Virus record (IMG/VR): IMGVR_UViG_3300017770_000156
Location: 1-24,547 of that record
Direction: 5' to 3' (one strand)
DNA length: 24,547 nucleotides
Origin: a virus
Positions 18,318 to 24,547 of the stretch are shown here, in pieces. Each line of letters begins with the position of its first letter. Within the stretch, counting starts at the first letter, position 1. The notes beneath the pieces were generated by a model. That model saw only the letters and a program-made list of their open reading frames with translations, did not search any database and had not been told where the DNA came from. A program made the position numbers and the translations under genes.

Positions 18318-19238
18318 CTAGTGTTTTATTTGCTTAGACTTACCTCGCATAACCTGCGTTAGTTCTTCTAGCTTAATATTTGATAACCTTAATTTAGCAT
18401 TACGCTTTGATGCTCTTGCCTCTTTTTTATATCTTTGTACAATATACTCTGGTATTGCAGGGCGCGTTGAAACTATAGCGTAGGCTATATATTTATATAA
18501 AGCTTCTTCTGCAAACTTATGTATTTTGCTTTCTTCGTCAGTGGCTAACCCATCTGATATATATTTTATTGAAACTATTTGACTTACACAATTTGAACTA
18601 AAGTGCATAACACCTCTTATAGGGTCTATAAAGAATACCCCGTTACTTTGCGAATATTCTGGATCTAAACCGTATCTGCGGCCCGCAGATGTTCCGCGCA
18701 TAAGGTCGGCATTGTTTATATTTTGAAAATCTGTGTCAGGTGTACTGCCCTGTCCTTCTGATCTTCTAAATCTTTTAAAAGTTTCTGATGGTGTTGCTGT
18801 TACTATTTCACGAGTCTGCTCGTCAAATATATACTCATATTCGTTATCTTGAACATAAGGCAAAGGATCGCCTGTTTTTCTTGCGGGGTATAATATTCTT
18901 TCTATACCAGATTCATCTGTCATTGCAACTTTTACATAGCCAACAAAGTCTTGAGGTAACGGCACATATAATGTGGGTCCAACCTCTACTTCAATCCATT
19001 TAGAAGATGGTAATATATCAAAACTCATTTCAGCTAATCCGCGTTGTGCGTGGAAAGCTACATCAGTTCTTTTAATTTTACTAACTAGTTTACCTTCGCC
19101 AACATAAGATATTATAAAGTTATTTATAATGTCTTTTAAAGAAACAGCCTGGTAATCACCGTAATTCTCATCGTAACTATTCCATATGCCATCTGGCCCT
19201 AAATAGTACTGCTCATTATTTTGATATAGTAAACCCAT
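18318..19238 (-). CDS. Head-tail connector/tail ring protein (306 aa)
   Basis: A 306-residue soluble protein. N-terminal helices (about 30-75, SLKDIINNFIISYVGEGKLV then AFHAQRGLAEMSFD) are followed by a beta part with WIEVEVGPTLYVPLPQDFVG at about 82-101, the 'LP.DFV' pattern common in tail adaptor/gatekeeper proteins of the T7 gp11 and P22 gp4 type. A second beta segment (GVFFIDPIRGVMHFSS) comes at about 209-224, and the protein ends in a helical, strongly basic tail (RYKKEARASKRNAKLRLSNI). The neighbouring 261-residue protein has a similar helix-then-beta layout, suggesting two stacked rings between portal and nozzle. Spacing is 3 bases on either side, so it is tightly coupled. The family assignment is by pattern and position; which ring it forms is not determinable here. 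Confidence 0.55.
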   Translation of the reverse strand: MGLLYQNNEQYYLGPDGIWNSYDENYGDYQAVSLKDIINNFIISYVGEGKLVSKIKRTDVAFHAQRGLAEMSFDILPSSKWIEVEVGPTLYVPLPQDFVGYVKVAMTDESGIERILYPARKTGDPLPYVQDNEYEYIFDEQTREIVTATPSETFKRFRRSEGQGSTPDTDFQNINNADLMRGTSAGRRYGLDPEYSQSNGVFFIDPIRGVMHFSSNCVSQIVSIKYISDGLATDEESKIHKFAEEALYKYIAYAIVSTRPAIPEYIVQRYKKEARASKRNAKLRLSNIKLEELTQVMRGKSKQIKH

Positions 19239-19241
19239 CTA

Positions 19242-20027
19242 TTATGCTTTTTCTTGTTGTGTATTCTTAATTTCTTCACCTGCTGCTATTTGATACATTT
19301 GAATATCTTTAACAACTAACCCAGCCATCTCTAATACTTTTATTACAAGCTCAGTCTCTTCTGACGGATCCAGCTCAAAGTCTTGTGAGTATGTTGCGTC
19401 ATACAGCGCTTCACCGTACACCATTTGATATCTCCATTCTACCTTAGCTGGCTTACGTATATAATTACACTTTACAGCAGAAGTTAATTCGGTATCGCCG
19501 TATACATTAATAGTATTGTTTTTAGAAACATATATAGGTCGAATATTTTTAGGCTTAGTTAATGGAGAGGAATTAATATATAAAAATTCATTACCATTTA
19601 TACGCTCCGCTTCAATGTCTTCATTAAGAGTTTGTCTGTATATAGTAGGGTTGTTTTCCGGAAAGTTTGCTTCCTGAGTTGGCGACGGGTAAAGATCCCT
19701 AGTTGTTGTATTAGTAAATATAACAGTGCCAAGTCTGTACATATCCGTAGGAAACGGAAAGTAGCTATTTGTTTCGTCGTATGTTAAGCTATCTTGCGTT
19801 TCGAATATAGCTATTTTTTTATTTAATATATCGAGCATGTCGGAATACTCTGTGTCATTCCCTGGCGTTCTGCCAAACTGATTTATATCGTAAAAATATT
19901 GTTCAAATAAATCTAATTGTGCTTGATTTGCAAACAGGTTAAACTCCTGAGGCGTAACATACCCTCGTTGTTCTTTATTGAGTATGCCTAATACTCTTTG
20001 ATAAACAGTATCTATACTTACGCTCAT
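19242..20027 (-). CDS. Head-tail adaptor/ring protein (261 aa)
   Basis: A 261-residue protein. The N-terminal helices contain VYQRVLGILNKEQRGYVTPQ then EFNLFANQAQLDLFEQYFYD (about 8-47). This looks like the opening of ring proteins between portal and tail in crAss-like and related marine phages. A beta-rich middle carries YFPFPTDMYRLGTVIF (about 89-104) and a later KCNYIRKPAKVEWRYQMV. The C-terminal part is helical (ETELVIKVLEMAGLVVKDIQ) and ends with a charged Gln/Glu tail. The gene begins after a 57-base gap that contains an RNA hairpin, and lies 3 bases before the next connector gene. The role as a connector ring is inferred from this pattern and the order. Its leader (AAATAAAAAAAT before ATG) has no Shine-Dalgarno sequence. 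Confidence 0.55.
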   Translation of the reverse strand: MSVSIDTVYQRVLGILNKEQRGYVTPQEFNLFANQAQLDLFEQYFYDINQFGRTPGNDTEYSDMLDILNKKIAIFETQDSLTYDETNSYFPFPTDMYRLGTVIFTNTTTRDLYPSPTQEANFPENNPTIYRQTLNEDIEAERINGNEFLYINSSPLTKPKNIRPIYVSKNNTINVYGDTELTSAVKCNYIRKPAKVEWRYQMVYGEALYDATYSQDFELDPSEETELVIKVLEMAGLVVKDIQMYQIAAGEEIKNTQQEKA

Positions 20028-20048
20028 ATTTTTTTATTTATAGTAATT

Positions 20049-20069
20049 AGGCCACCCATAAGATGGCCT
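20049..20069 (-). promoter_or_regulatory. RNA hairpin between the 256- and 261-residue protein genes
   Basis: In the minus-strand transcript the arms AGGCCAUC and GGUGGCCU pair over 8 base pairs around a 5-base loop UUAUG. One pair is U-G, which in the opposite strand becomes a C-A mismatch, so the structure favours the transcript of the flanking genes. It is not followed by a U run, so it is not a classical terminator. It lies 21 bases before the ATG of the adaptor gene and could mark RNA processing, stabilise the upstream mRNA or tune translation. Confidence 0.5.
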
Positions 20070-20084
20070 GACCACTATGAGTGA

Positions 20085-20855
20085 CTATTTAAGTCTTTTT
20101 TGAATTGTCTTATAGACTTCTACGCCTTCGTCTGTTTTAAACCACGCTGCTAATGCAGAGTATGGATTTTCATCAAAAGGAACAGTCATAAGCTTTCTAT
20201 CGCCGTCTCCATATGTAAATGTTCTTTGATCAGCTGATAGTTTAATCAAACCTGCTTCTACAGATTTAATACCAAAGTTTCTTAATTGTACGTTATCATC
20301 ATTAGCTAACTCAACAAATAGCAATGGATTTCTTTTTGCAAATATTAATCCATCTCTTTTTAATTCGCTGCTTGATAACTGATTAACTGATGTACCAAAC
20401 TGTACTCTTAATATAGCTTCCATTTGTTCAACGTCTAGTGTCTTAGCTAAGTTAAGCGCTGCAATTTCTGCTTCAATCCAATCTAGTTGACTTGCTGCTT
20501 GCTGTTGAGGCTTATACTCTTCCCACACTTCGTCTTTCATGGGGTGGTACAATGATAATAGCTTTTGTAAAACTTGATTTTCTTTTGGAACATTTAATGC
20601 CCCATTTCTGAAAACAATACGCCCTAACGTTGCCGTTCCTTTTTGTTCATCAACAAACGGAGTGGGTTGGTTTGTAGCGTATTTTAATTCACGTTGATAT
20701 CCTTTATCAGCATCAAACCAAAGTAATGGTTTTCTTGCGCTGTGTTTGGATGGTATTGTGAATACTAATGGACGCTTATTATTTTTAAGCGTATATAATC
20801 TATCTTTAACTTCCCAAGATTGAATTACAACCTCGGCTTCTTTCTTTTTTGACAT
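20085..20855 (-). CDS. Conserved head-region protein of unknown function (256 aa)
   Basis: A 256-residue protein between the capsid and connector genes. Residues about 10-90 are beta-rich with LYTLKNNKRPLVFTIPSKHS then RKPLLWFDADKGYQRELKYA, and continue into PFVDEQKGTATLGRIVFRNG then LNVPKENQVLQKLLSLYHP. I recall this N-terminal pattern from many uncultured marine phages just downstream of the major capsid gene. Residues about 115-190 are helical, and a C-terminal part ends YKTIQKRLK. There is no signal peptide, membrane helix or catalytic motif. Possible roles are head completion, capsid decoration or a DNA-binding virion factor; the sequence alone does not decide. It is flanked by RNA hairpins on both sides, which may give it a separately controlled mRNA segment. 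Confidence 0.45.
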   Translation of the reverse strand: MSKKKEAEVVIQSWEVKDRLYTLKNNKRPLVFTIPSKHSARKPLLWFDADKGYQRELKYATNQPTPFVDEQKGTATLGRIVFRNGALNVPKENQVLQKLLSLYHPMKDEVWEEYKPQQQAASQLDWIEAEIAALNLAKTLDVEQMEAILRVQFGTSVNQLSSSELKRDGLIFAKRNPLLFVELANDDNVQLRNFGIKSVEAGLIKLSADQRTFTYGDGDRKLMTVPFDENPYSALAAWFKTDEGVEVYKTIQKRLK

Positions 20856-20881
20856 GATATAATATAATAAAAATGTTAATA

Positions 20882-20925
20882 ATAGTAATAACTACCCCCG
20901 TCAGTTCAACGAGGGTAATTACTAC
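20882..20925 (-). terminator. Strong hairpin just after the major capsid gene (partial terminator or mRNA 3' stabiliser)
   Basis: In the minus-strand RNA an outer stem GUAGUAAU/AUUACUAU (8 pairs, one G-U) and an inner stem ACCCUCGU/ACGGGGGU (8 pairs, one U-G) are separated by a 1x4 internal loop and closed by a 7-base loop UGAACUG. It begins 7 bases after the capsid stop codon. The downstream sequence is A/U-rich (AUUAUUAACAUUUUUAUU) but its U run is displaced by several bases, so complete intrinsic termination is doubtful. The next gene depends on the same direction of transcription, so read-through or RNA 3'-end protection of abundant capsid mRNA fits better than a full stop. Confidence 0.6.
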
Positions 20926-20932
20926 AGGTTTT

Positions 20933-22345
20933 CTAACTTGTTGCTTTCAACAATACGAAGTTGTTGGCAGCTTGAACACACAACGCTCTTTCAGATAAGA
21001 AGTGTACGTTCATTTCGTCAGCGTCAGAAGTATAGTTACCTCCTACTGATCCAGTCACCCAAGACTTCATTCTACGGTCATCAGCTTCAGAAGCTCTGTA
21101 GCGGATGTGTAGGAATGGTCGAGAGATGTTCTTTCCGAGTTGCTGATCGTAAACTGTAGAAGTTCCAGCAGGAACTAGTACACCTTCAACATCTGCAACT
21201 AATCCACGAGTTGTAGAATCGTTTAGATATTTCCAGTCAGTTTTGTAGAAATCGTAAGAACCTCTTCGGAATCCTGAGAATCCAAGGTTTAGCGCCATGT
21301 CTTCTGAATTGTCGAATACACCGTAAGATGTACCGCCAGCTCCGTAAGAATTTTGAGCAGCCAACATATTGTCAATCGCTAGTGAAGTACCACGATCTAA
21401 GAAAAGCATGTTTTCTTCGATTGATCCTTGCTTATCTAGCTCAGCTAAAATAGTATCAAAGTCCGCAAGACCTGCGCCACCAGCAGCGTTGAAGTCAGCA
21501 TCAGTATAAACTAATCCTCTATCTTCAAGAGCAGCAAATAGACCTTCAGATCCTGTTACGTTAGTACCACCTCCAAAACCAGCAGCAGCGGTAATGTTTC
21601 TTACTGTGCCATCGATGTTTAAAGATTTTTCAGCTTCGACCATAGCCATTTCAAGTTGATCTTCGAAACGGATACGAGCTTCGTGCTCAGACTTTAAGTA
21701 CCAAAGGTAACCAGAAGTTCCAGCCTCAGTAGTTACTTCTACCCAACCAATTTGAGCAACATCAGAACCATTTACATTATACTTATCTCTAAGAATAATT
21801 GGTTTGTTGTTGAAGGTTGTGAAAGAAGCGTCAATTGAGTTACCAGCATTTTCAGTTCCTTTAGCGTACTCAGAACCATAAACAAACACCTTAACGTCAG
21901 CACCAGTCATTGTAAGACCAGCAACCTCGCCGTAAGTGTCAACAGTTACAGTTTGTCCAACTACGTCTTGTACATATGCTTTTTGAGTAATGAAGCCTTT
22001 AGATACAACAAGTGTCATTCCTTTTCCAATCAAGTGACCAGCAGGGAATGTTAAAGTTGTAGTAGAAGCTACTTCAACGTCATCATAAGCAATGTGTAAA
22101 CGTCCTTGTTCTGACCAAGTAATTACGTCAGAAGCCATAGGCATTTCAGCGCCTACCATACGTAAAAATCCAGCAATAGTACGATTTCCATATCGTTCTA
22201 CTTCCTTCTCATATACCTCAGGCAAAAATTGTTGCGTGAAGTCTAAGTCCGCGACAGAAAGGTAGTTGTCTCCAAACAATCCCTTAATAGGTCGTGGGGT
22301 TAAATGTGCGAGAGCCGTTGGGCTCCCAGTAAAAGATCCAGCCAT
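20933..22345 (-). CDS. Major capsid protein (HK97-fold type, 470 aa)
   Basis: A 470-residue protein with the character of a major capsid protein. It is rich in Gly, Ala, Asp and Val with few Cys. The N-terminal arm is followed by a helical segment ERYGNRTIAGFLRMVGAEMP (about 50-69). A beta-rich region with EQGRLHIAYDDVEV then follows, and a long helix near 220-245 (KSEHEARIRFEDQLEMAMVE). The conserved C-terminal block HIRYRASEADDRRMKSWVTG (about 411-430) leads into SVGGN and LSERALCVQAANNF. I recognise this block from capsid proteins of uncultured marine phages, and the layout resembles crAss-like capsid proteins. The gene sits between scaffold and connector genes as expected. No fused protease or separate N-terminal propeptide is obvious. 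The leader before ATG (ATTAAAAAATTAATAAA) is A/T-only, and a strong RNA hairpin follows the stop, consistent with high, stable expression. Confidence 0.85.
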   Translation of the reverse strand: MAGSFTGSPTALAHLTPRPIKGLFGDNYLSVADLDFTQQFLPEVYEKEVERYGNRTIAGFLRMVGAEMPMASDVITWSEQGRLHIAYDDVEVASTTTLTFPAGHLIGKGMTLVVSKGFITQKAYVQDVVGQTVTVDTYGEVAGLTMTGADVKVFVYGSEYAKGTENAGNSIDASFTTFNNKPIILRDKYNVNGSDVAQIGWVEVTTEAGTSGYLWYLKSEHEARIRFEDQLEMAMVEAEKSLNIDGTVRNITAAAGFGGGTNVTGSEGLFAALEDRGLVYTDADFNAAGGAGLADFDTILAELDKQGSIEENMLFLDRGTSLAIDNMLAAQNSYGAGGTSYGVFDNSEDMALNLGFSGFRRGSYDFYKTDWKYLNDSTTRGLVADVEGVLVPAGTSTVYDQQLGKNISRPFLHIRYRASEADDRRMKSWVTGSVGGNYTSDADEMNVHFLSERALCVQAANNFVLLKATS

Positions 22346-22368
22346 TTTATTAATTTTTTAATGGTTAA

Positions 22369-23580
22369 TTATTTTCGTTTTTTAACTTTAAAACTACTCG
22401 TGCTTACTGCATCATTATTAACCGCGCGTATCGTCCAACCATTTTGTGTTGTTACTTTTTCGTGTCCCCGTCTCGGGTCCATATCAACATTCTTAGTTCT
22501 CGACATGCTATCCTTTACTGCATCGGCTTTGCCTTGCTCGTAAAAGTGGTTTGCGATTGCATCAGCATTCATAGCTGTAAATAGCGACTTATGATAACCC
22601 TTAGCGTCTGACATTTCATTTTTATCGTTCAAAAACTTTTTGACGAAATTATTAATGTCGCTTTGGGTTGTCTTTACGTCTTCAGTATTTTTAATTTTAA
22701 ACCTATACTTCTTGTCTCCTACAGAATAGTCAAAACCTTTGAAATTCTGATTAAAAACGTTTTCGGTTTCAGTTAAAAATATTTTCTTTTGCGATTCAGC
22801 TACTTTAGTAACCTCTTCGTTTTCTTTATTATAGCGATTGAAAAATTCAACTGCTTTTTGCTGGTCCTGTGTTAAATTAGATCCAGCTTTAATATTTTCG
22901 TAATACTTAGATTTTAAACCTTCAAGATGCTTTTTAGCTTTAGCAGCTTCTTCTTTAAAGGCTATTTTAGCTTTTCTAATATCCTTGGGTTCATCTAACT
23001 CTTCGTCATATGAAAAGTCTTCCATAAGGATATCAATATCTTCTTTATCTAAATGAGGCTTTGTCGTTTCATAAAATTCACGAATTAATTGCCCTTGATT
23101 TAATTTAGAATAATCAGTATTTAATTTTACGTAATCATCAAGGCTACCCCCTGTTTCATTCATAAAGTCTACAACTTTTTGAATATTTTCCGGTAACTCA
23201 ATGCCGGTTTCATTTGACTCAGCTACAGCTTCTTCAACAATTTCTTTCGCTTCTTTAACTGTAGGTGCAGGTTCGTCTTCTTCTGTTACTTCTTCAAGTA
23301 CACTTACTTCTTCTTCGGCGTCTTGTATTTCTTCAACCACTTCTTCGCTGTCTGTCGCGTCTTCGGGTTGTCCGACAGCAGCATCGCTGTCATCTGAGCT
23401 TTGCTCTTGAACGGCATCTTCTTGTGGTTTATTTAAATCTGATAAGTTAACTTTTATTGTACCTTCTTCGTCCTGCGTTACAGGGCCTGTAGGTTTTTCC
23501 TCAACAACTTCTTTTTCAGCTGTTGTTTGATCTTGGGTATCTTCTTGTACCTCAAGAACTTCTTCTTGGTTTTCTGACAT
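22369..23580 (-). CDS. Capsid scaffolding-type protein (403 aa)
   Basis: A 403-residue, highly charged protein. The first 125 residues are an intrinsically disordered acidic tract dominated by Glu and Asp (EEVVEEIQDAEEEVSVLEEV). The middle is helical with MNETGGSLDDYVKLNTDYSK (about 139-158), then IREFYETTKPHLDKEDIDI, and long Lys/Glu-rich helices to about 270 suitable for coiled coils. The C-terminus is basic and ends KVKKRK. Acidic front, helical centre and basic tail are typical of phage scaffolding proteins, whose basic end binds the capsid protein. Its position between portal and major capsid genes is the standard one. No prohead-protease motif is visible in it or elsewhere in the window, so scaffold release may not need cleavage, or a protease is encoded elsewhere. 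It could alternatively be an internal head protein. Confidence 0.7.
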   Translation of the reverse strand: MSENQEEVLEVQEDTQDQTTAEKEVVEEKPTGPVTQDEEGTIKVNLSDLNKPQEDAVQEQSSDDSDAAVGQPEDATDSEEVVEEIQDAEEEVSVLEEVTEEDEPAPTVKEAKEIVEEAVAESNETGIELPENIQKVVDFMNETGGSLDDYVKLNTDYSKLNQGQLIREFYETTKPHLDKEDIDILMEDFSYDEELDEPKDIRKAKIAFKEEAAKAKKHLEGLKSKYYENIKAGSNLTQDQQKAVEFFNRYNKENEEVTKVAESQKKIFLTETENVFNQNFKGFDYSVGDKKYRFKIKNTEDVKTTQSDINNFVKKFLNDKNEMSDAKGYHKSLFTAMNADAIANHFYEQGKADAVKDSMSRTKNVDMDPRRGHEKVTTQNGWTIRAVNNDAVSTSSFKVKKRK

Positions 23581-23613
23581 GATAAAATATTATATAATTA
23601 TACATTACTATTA

Positions 23614-24547
23614 TTACTTAGGTTCGAAGGTTCCTAAGTCAAACCCTCCGCCAATTATATCGTTTCCGCCGGATTCGAAGTTTTTTGGTGGTGTATTGTT
23701 TTTTCTTTGCTCAATTAATTCACTTTGTTGAGAAGCTTCCATTTTTGAACGATCATCTTTTCGATCTTCTTTTTGAGATTCTCTTTGTTTTAATATATCG
23801 GTTTCCATACCTTTTAGCTGTAGGTTATACTCAAACTCTTGCGCCATTAATTCTTTTTTGGCTGTTACCTCAGCTTGTAGCTTTTGTATGTCTAATTGAC
23901 CTTTAAGTTGTTCTAGTTCTGCTTTCTGAGCAGTTAAAGCTTGATTCTTTTGAACCTCAGCTTGCGCAGCAACTTGTTGTGCTTGAGCGTTTGCTTGTGC
24001 CTGTGCTTGTATATTTTGTTGTTGCATCGCTTGGTCACGCTCTTGCTTTTTCTTACGTTTTATTTTAAGAAGCTGATTTGCTAGTTTTAAATTTTGCACT
24101 TCTCTAATATCGATTGCATCGTCTAAATCAATCAACCCCGCTGATAACGCGGTTTGTATATTATTCTCAAGCATTTGTTTTTCTTCTTCATCTGGCATAA
24201 GTGTTAAAAATATACCAAAATCGTATAGATGCAAATTGCTCATTTCCGAAAGGGTAGCTACATTGTGAGCCCCTATTTTTTGTATAAACGCTTCTCTAGC
24301 TGGAGAATATTCTATTATATCGGATACTCTTAATGATAAGCATTCAGCTAAATGAGCTGTTATATATAACCCAGCTTGCATTATATGTCTTGTTGCCGTG
24401 TTGCTATTAGCTGCTGCTATTTTTTGTATACCCACTAAAGCTTTGCTATCAGGCATACTGCCGTCTCTTGCTTCGTTTAACCCGGTTACGTCACGTATCA
24501 TTTGCAAGTAATAGTTGTAGGTATTTATTAAAGCACCTAGCTTATTA
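23614..24547 (-). CDS. Portal protein, C-terminal part (5' end outside the window)
   Basis: The frame is open through the window edge; the first in-window residues read NKLGALINTYNYYLQMIRD, so a TTG at 24507 is an internal codon, not a start. TGLNEARDGSMPDSKALVGI (in-window about 22-41) and the later LHLYDFGIFLTLMPDEEEKQ then LSAGLIDLDDAIDIREVQNL are patterns I recognise from portal proteins of crAss-like and uncultured marine podovirus-type phages. The clip and wing helices give way to a Gln/Ala-rich coiled coil (about 165-230) and a charged tail ending in a Gly-rich segment. It forms the dodecameric DNA channel at the capsid vertex. The gene ends in four successive in-frame stop codons (TAA TAA TAG TAA) and is followed by the scaffold gene. 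At least the N-terminal half of the protein is missing here. Confidence 0.8.
   Translation of the reverse strand, partial: NKLGALINTYNYYLQMIRDVTGLNEARDGSMPDSKALVGIQKIAAANSNTATRHIMQAGLYITAHLAECLSLRVSDIIEYSPAREAFIQKIGAHNVATLSEMSNLHLYDFGIFLTLMPDEEEKQMLENNIQTALSAGLIDLDDAIDIREVQNLKLANQLLKIKRKKKQERDQAMQQQNIQAQAQANAQAQQVAAQAEVQKNQALTAQKAELEQLKGQLDIQKLQAEVTAKKELMAQEFEYNLQLKGMETDILKQRESQKEDRKDDRSKMEASQQSELIEQRKNNTPPKNFESGGNDIIGGGFDLGTFEPK

Noticed and set aside
20049-20069. Classical intrinsic terminator
   Set aside because: The stem is not followed by a U run in either direction, and co-directional genes continue immediately downstream.
24505-24507. TTG at 24507 as the start of the last gene
   Set aside because: The frame stays open upstream to the window edge with portal-like sequence, so the TTG is an internal Leu codon of a truncated gene.
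8826-24547. Bacteroidota-type promoters (TTTG near -33 and TAnnTTTG near -7) in the gene gaps
   Set aside because: I looked for the reverse-complement pattern in the larger gaps on the minus strand and found no convincing match. The block is best read as one long transcript started upstream of the window.

Overview
The window is one continuous late (structural) gene block of a tailed phage. Every gene lies on the minus strand, so transcription runs from 24547 towards 1. Ten complete genes and two edge-truncated genes are separated by gaps of at most 77 bases. There are no RNA genes, integrases, insertion sequences, CRISPR arrays or host-like metabolic genes, and no stretch over 300 bases lacks a gene.

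Likely source: an AT-rich, podovirus-type phage of a marine member of the Bacteroidota (Flavobacteriia-like), related to uncultured marine phages and, in module order, to crAss-like phages. The evidence is: (i) start codons preceded by A/T-only leaders with no Shine-Dalgarno sequence; (ii) the string LDEVVVKA in the giant protein, which resembles LDEVVV strings common in Bacteroidota proteins; (iii) the order portal, scaffold, major capsid protein, connector/ring proteins, large nozzle-type protein, internal virion proteins, with no tail-tube, sheath or tape-measure genes. Family names come from sequence patterns I recognise, not from a search.

Layout in transcription order: portal C-terminus (24547-23614); acidic scaffold-like protein (23580-22369); major capsid protein (22345-20933); a strong RNA hairpin (20925-20882); conserved unknown head protein (20855-20085); a second hairpin (20069-20049); two connector/ring-type proteins (20027-19242, 19238-18318); a 1906-residue nozzle/muzzle-type protein with Ig-like and Cys-containing C-terminal domains (18314-12594); a beta-rich surface protein (12594-11071) overlapping it by one base; a small beta-rich protein (11069-10737); a small Ala/Gln/Gly-rich internal protein (10704-10066); a 404-residue protein (10055-8841); a 2918-residue multidomain protein (8825-69); and the start of another gene (67-1).

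Working model: portal, scaffold and capsid protein build the head. The two connector proteins and the nozzle protein build the short tail, with the Ig-like parts and the 507-residue protein as surface or receptor-binding elements. The last three large genes parallel T7 gp14-gp15-gp16 in order and rising size and are probably packaged and ejected into the host. The giant last protein is the most unusual item. It combines a zincin-like HELGH motif, a stretch resembling sigma-70 region 2, a HAD-type phosphatase motif set and a basic C-terminal tail, and short K(I)K-F-S-K-G-type motifs recur at the apparent domain borders.
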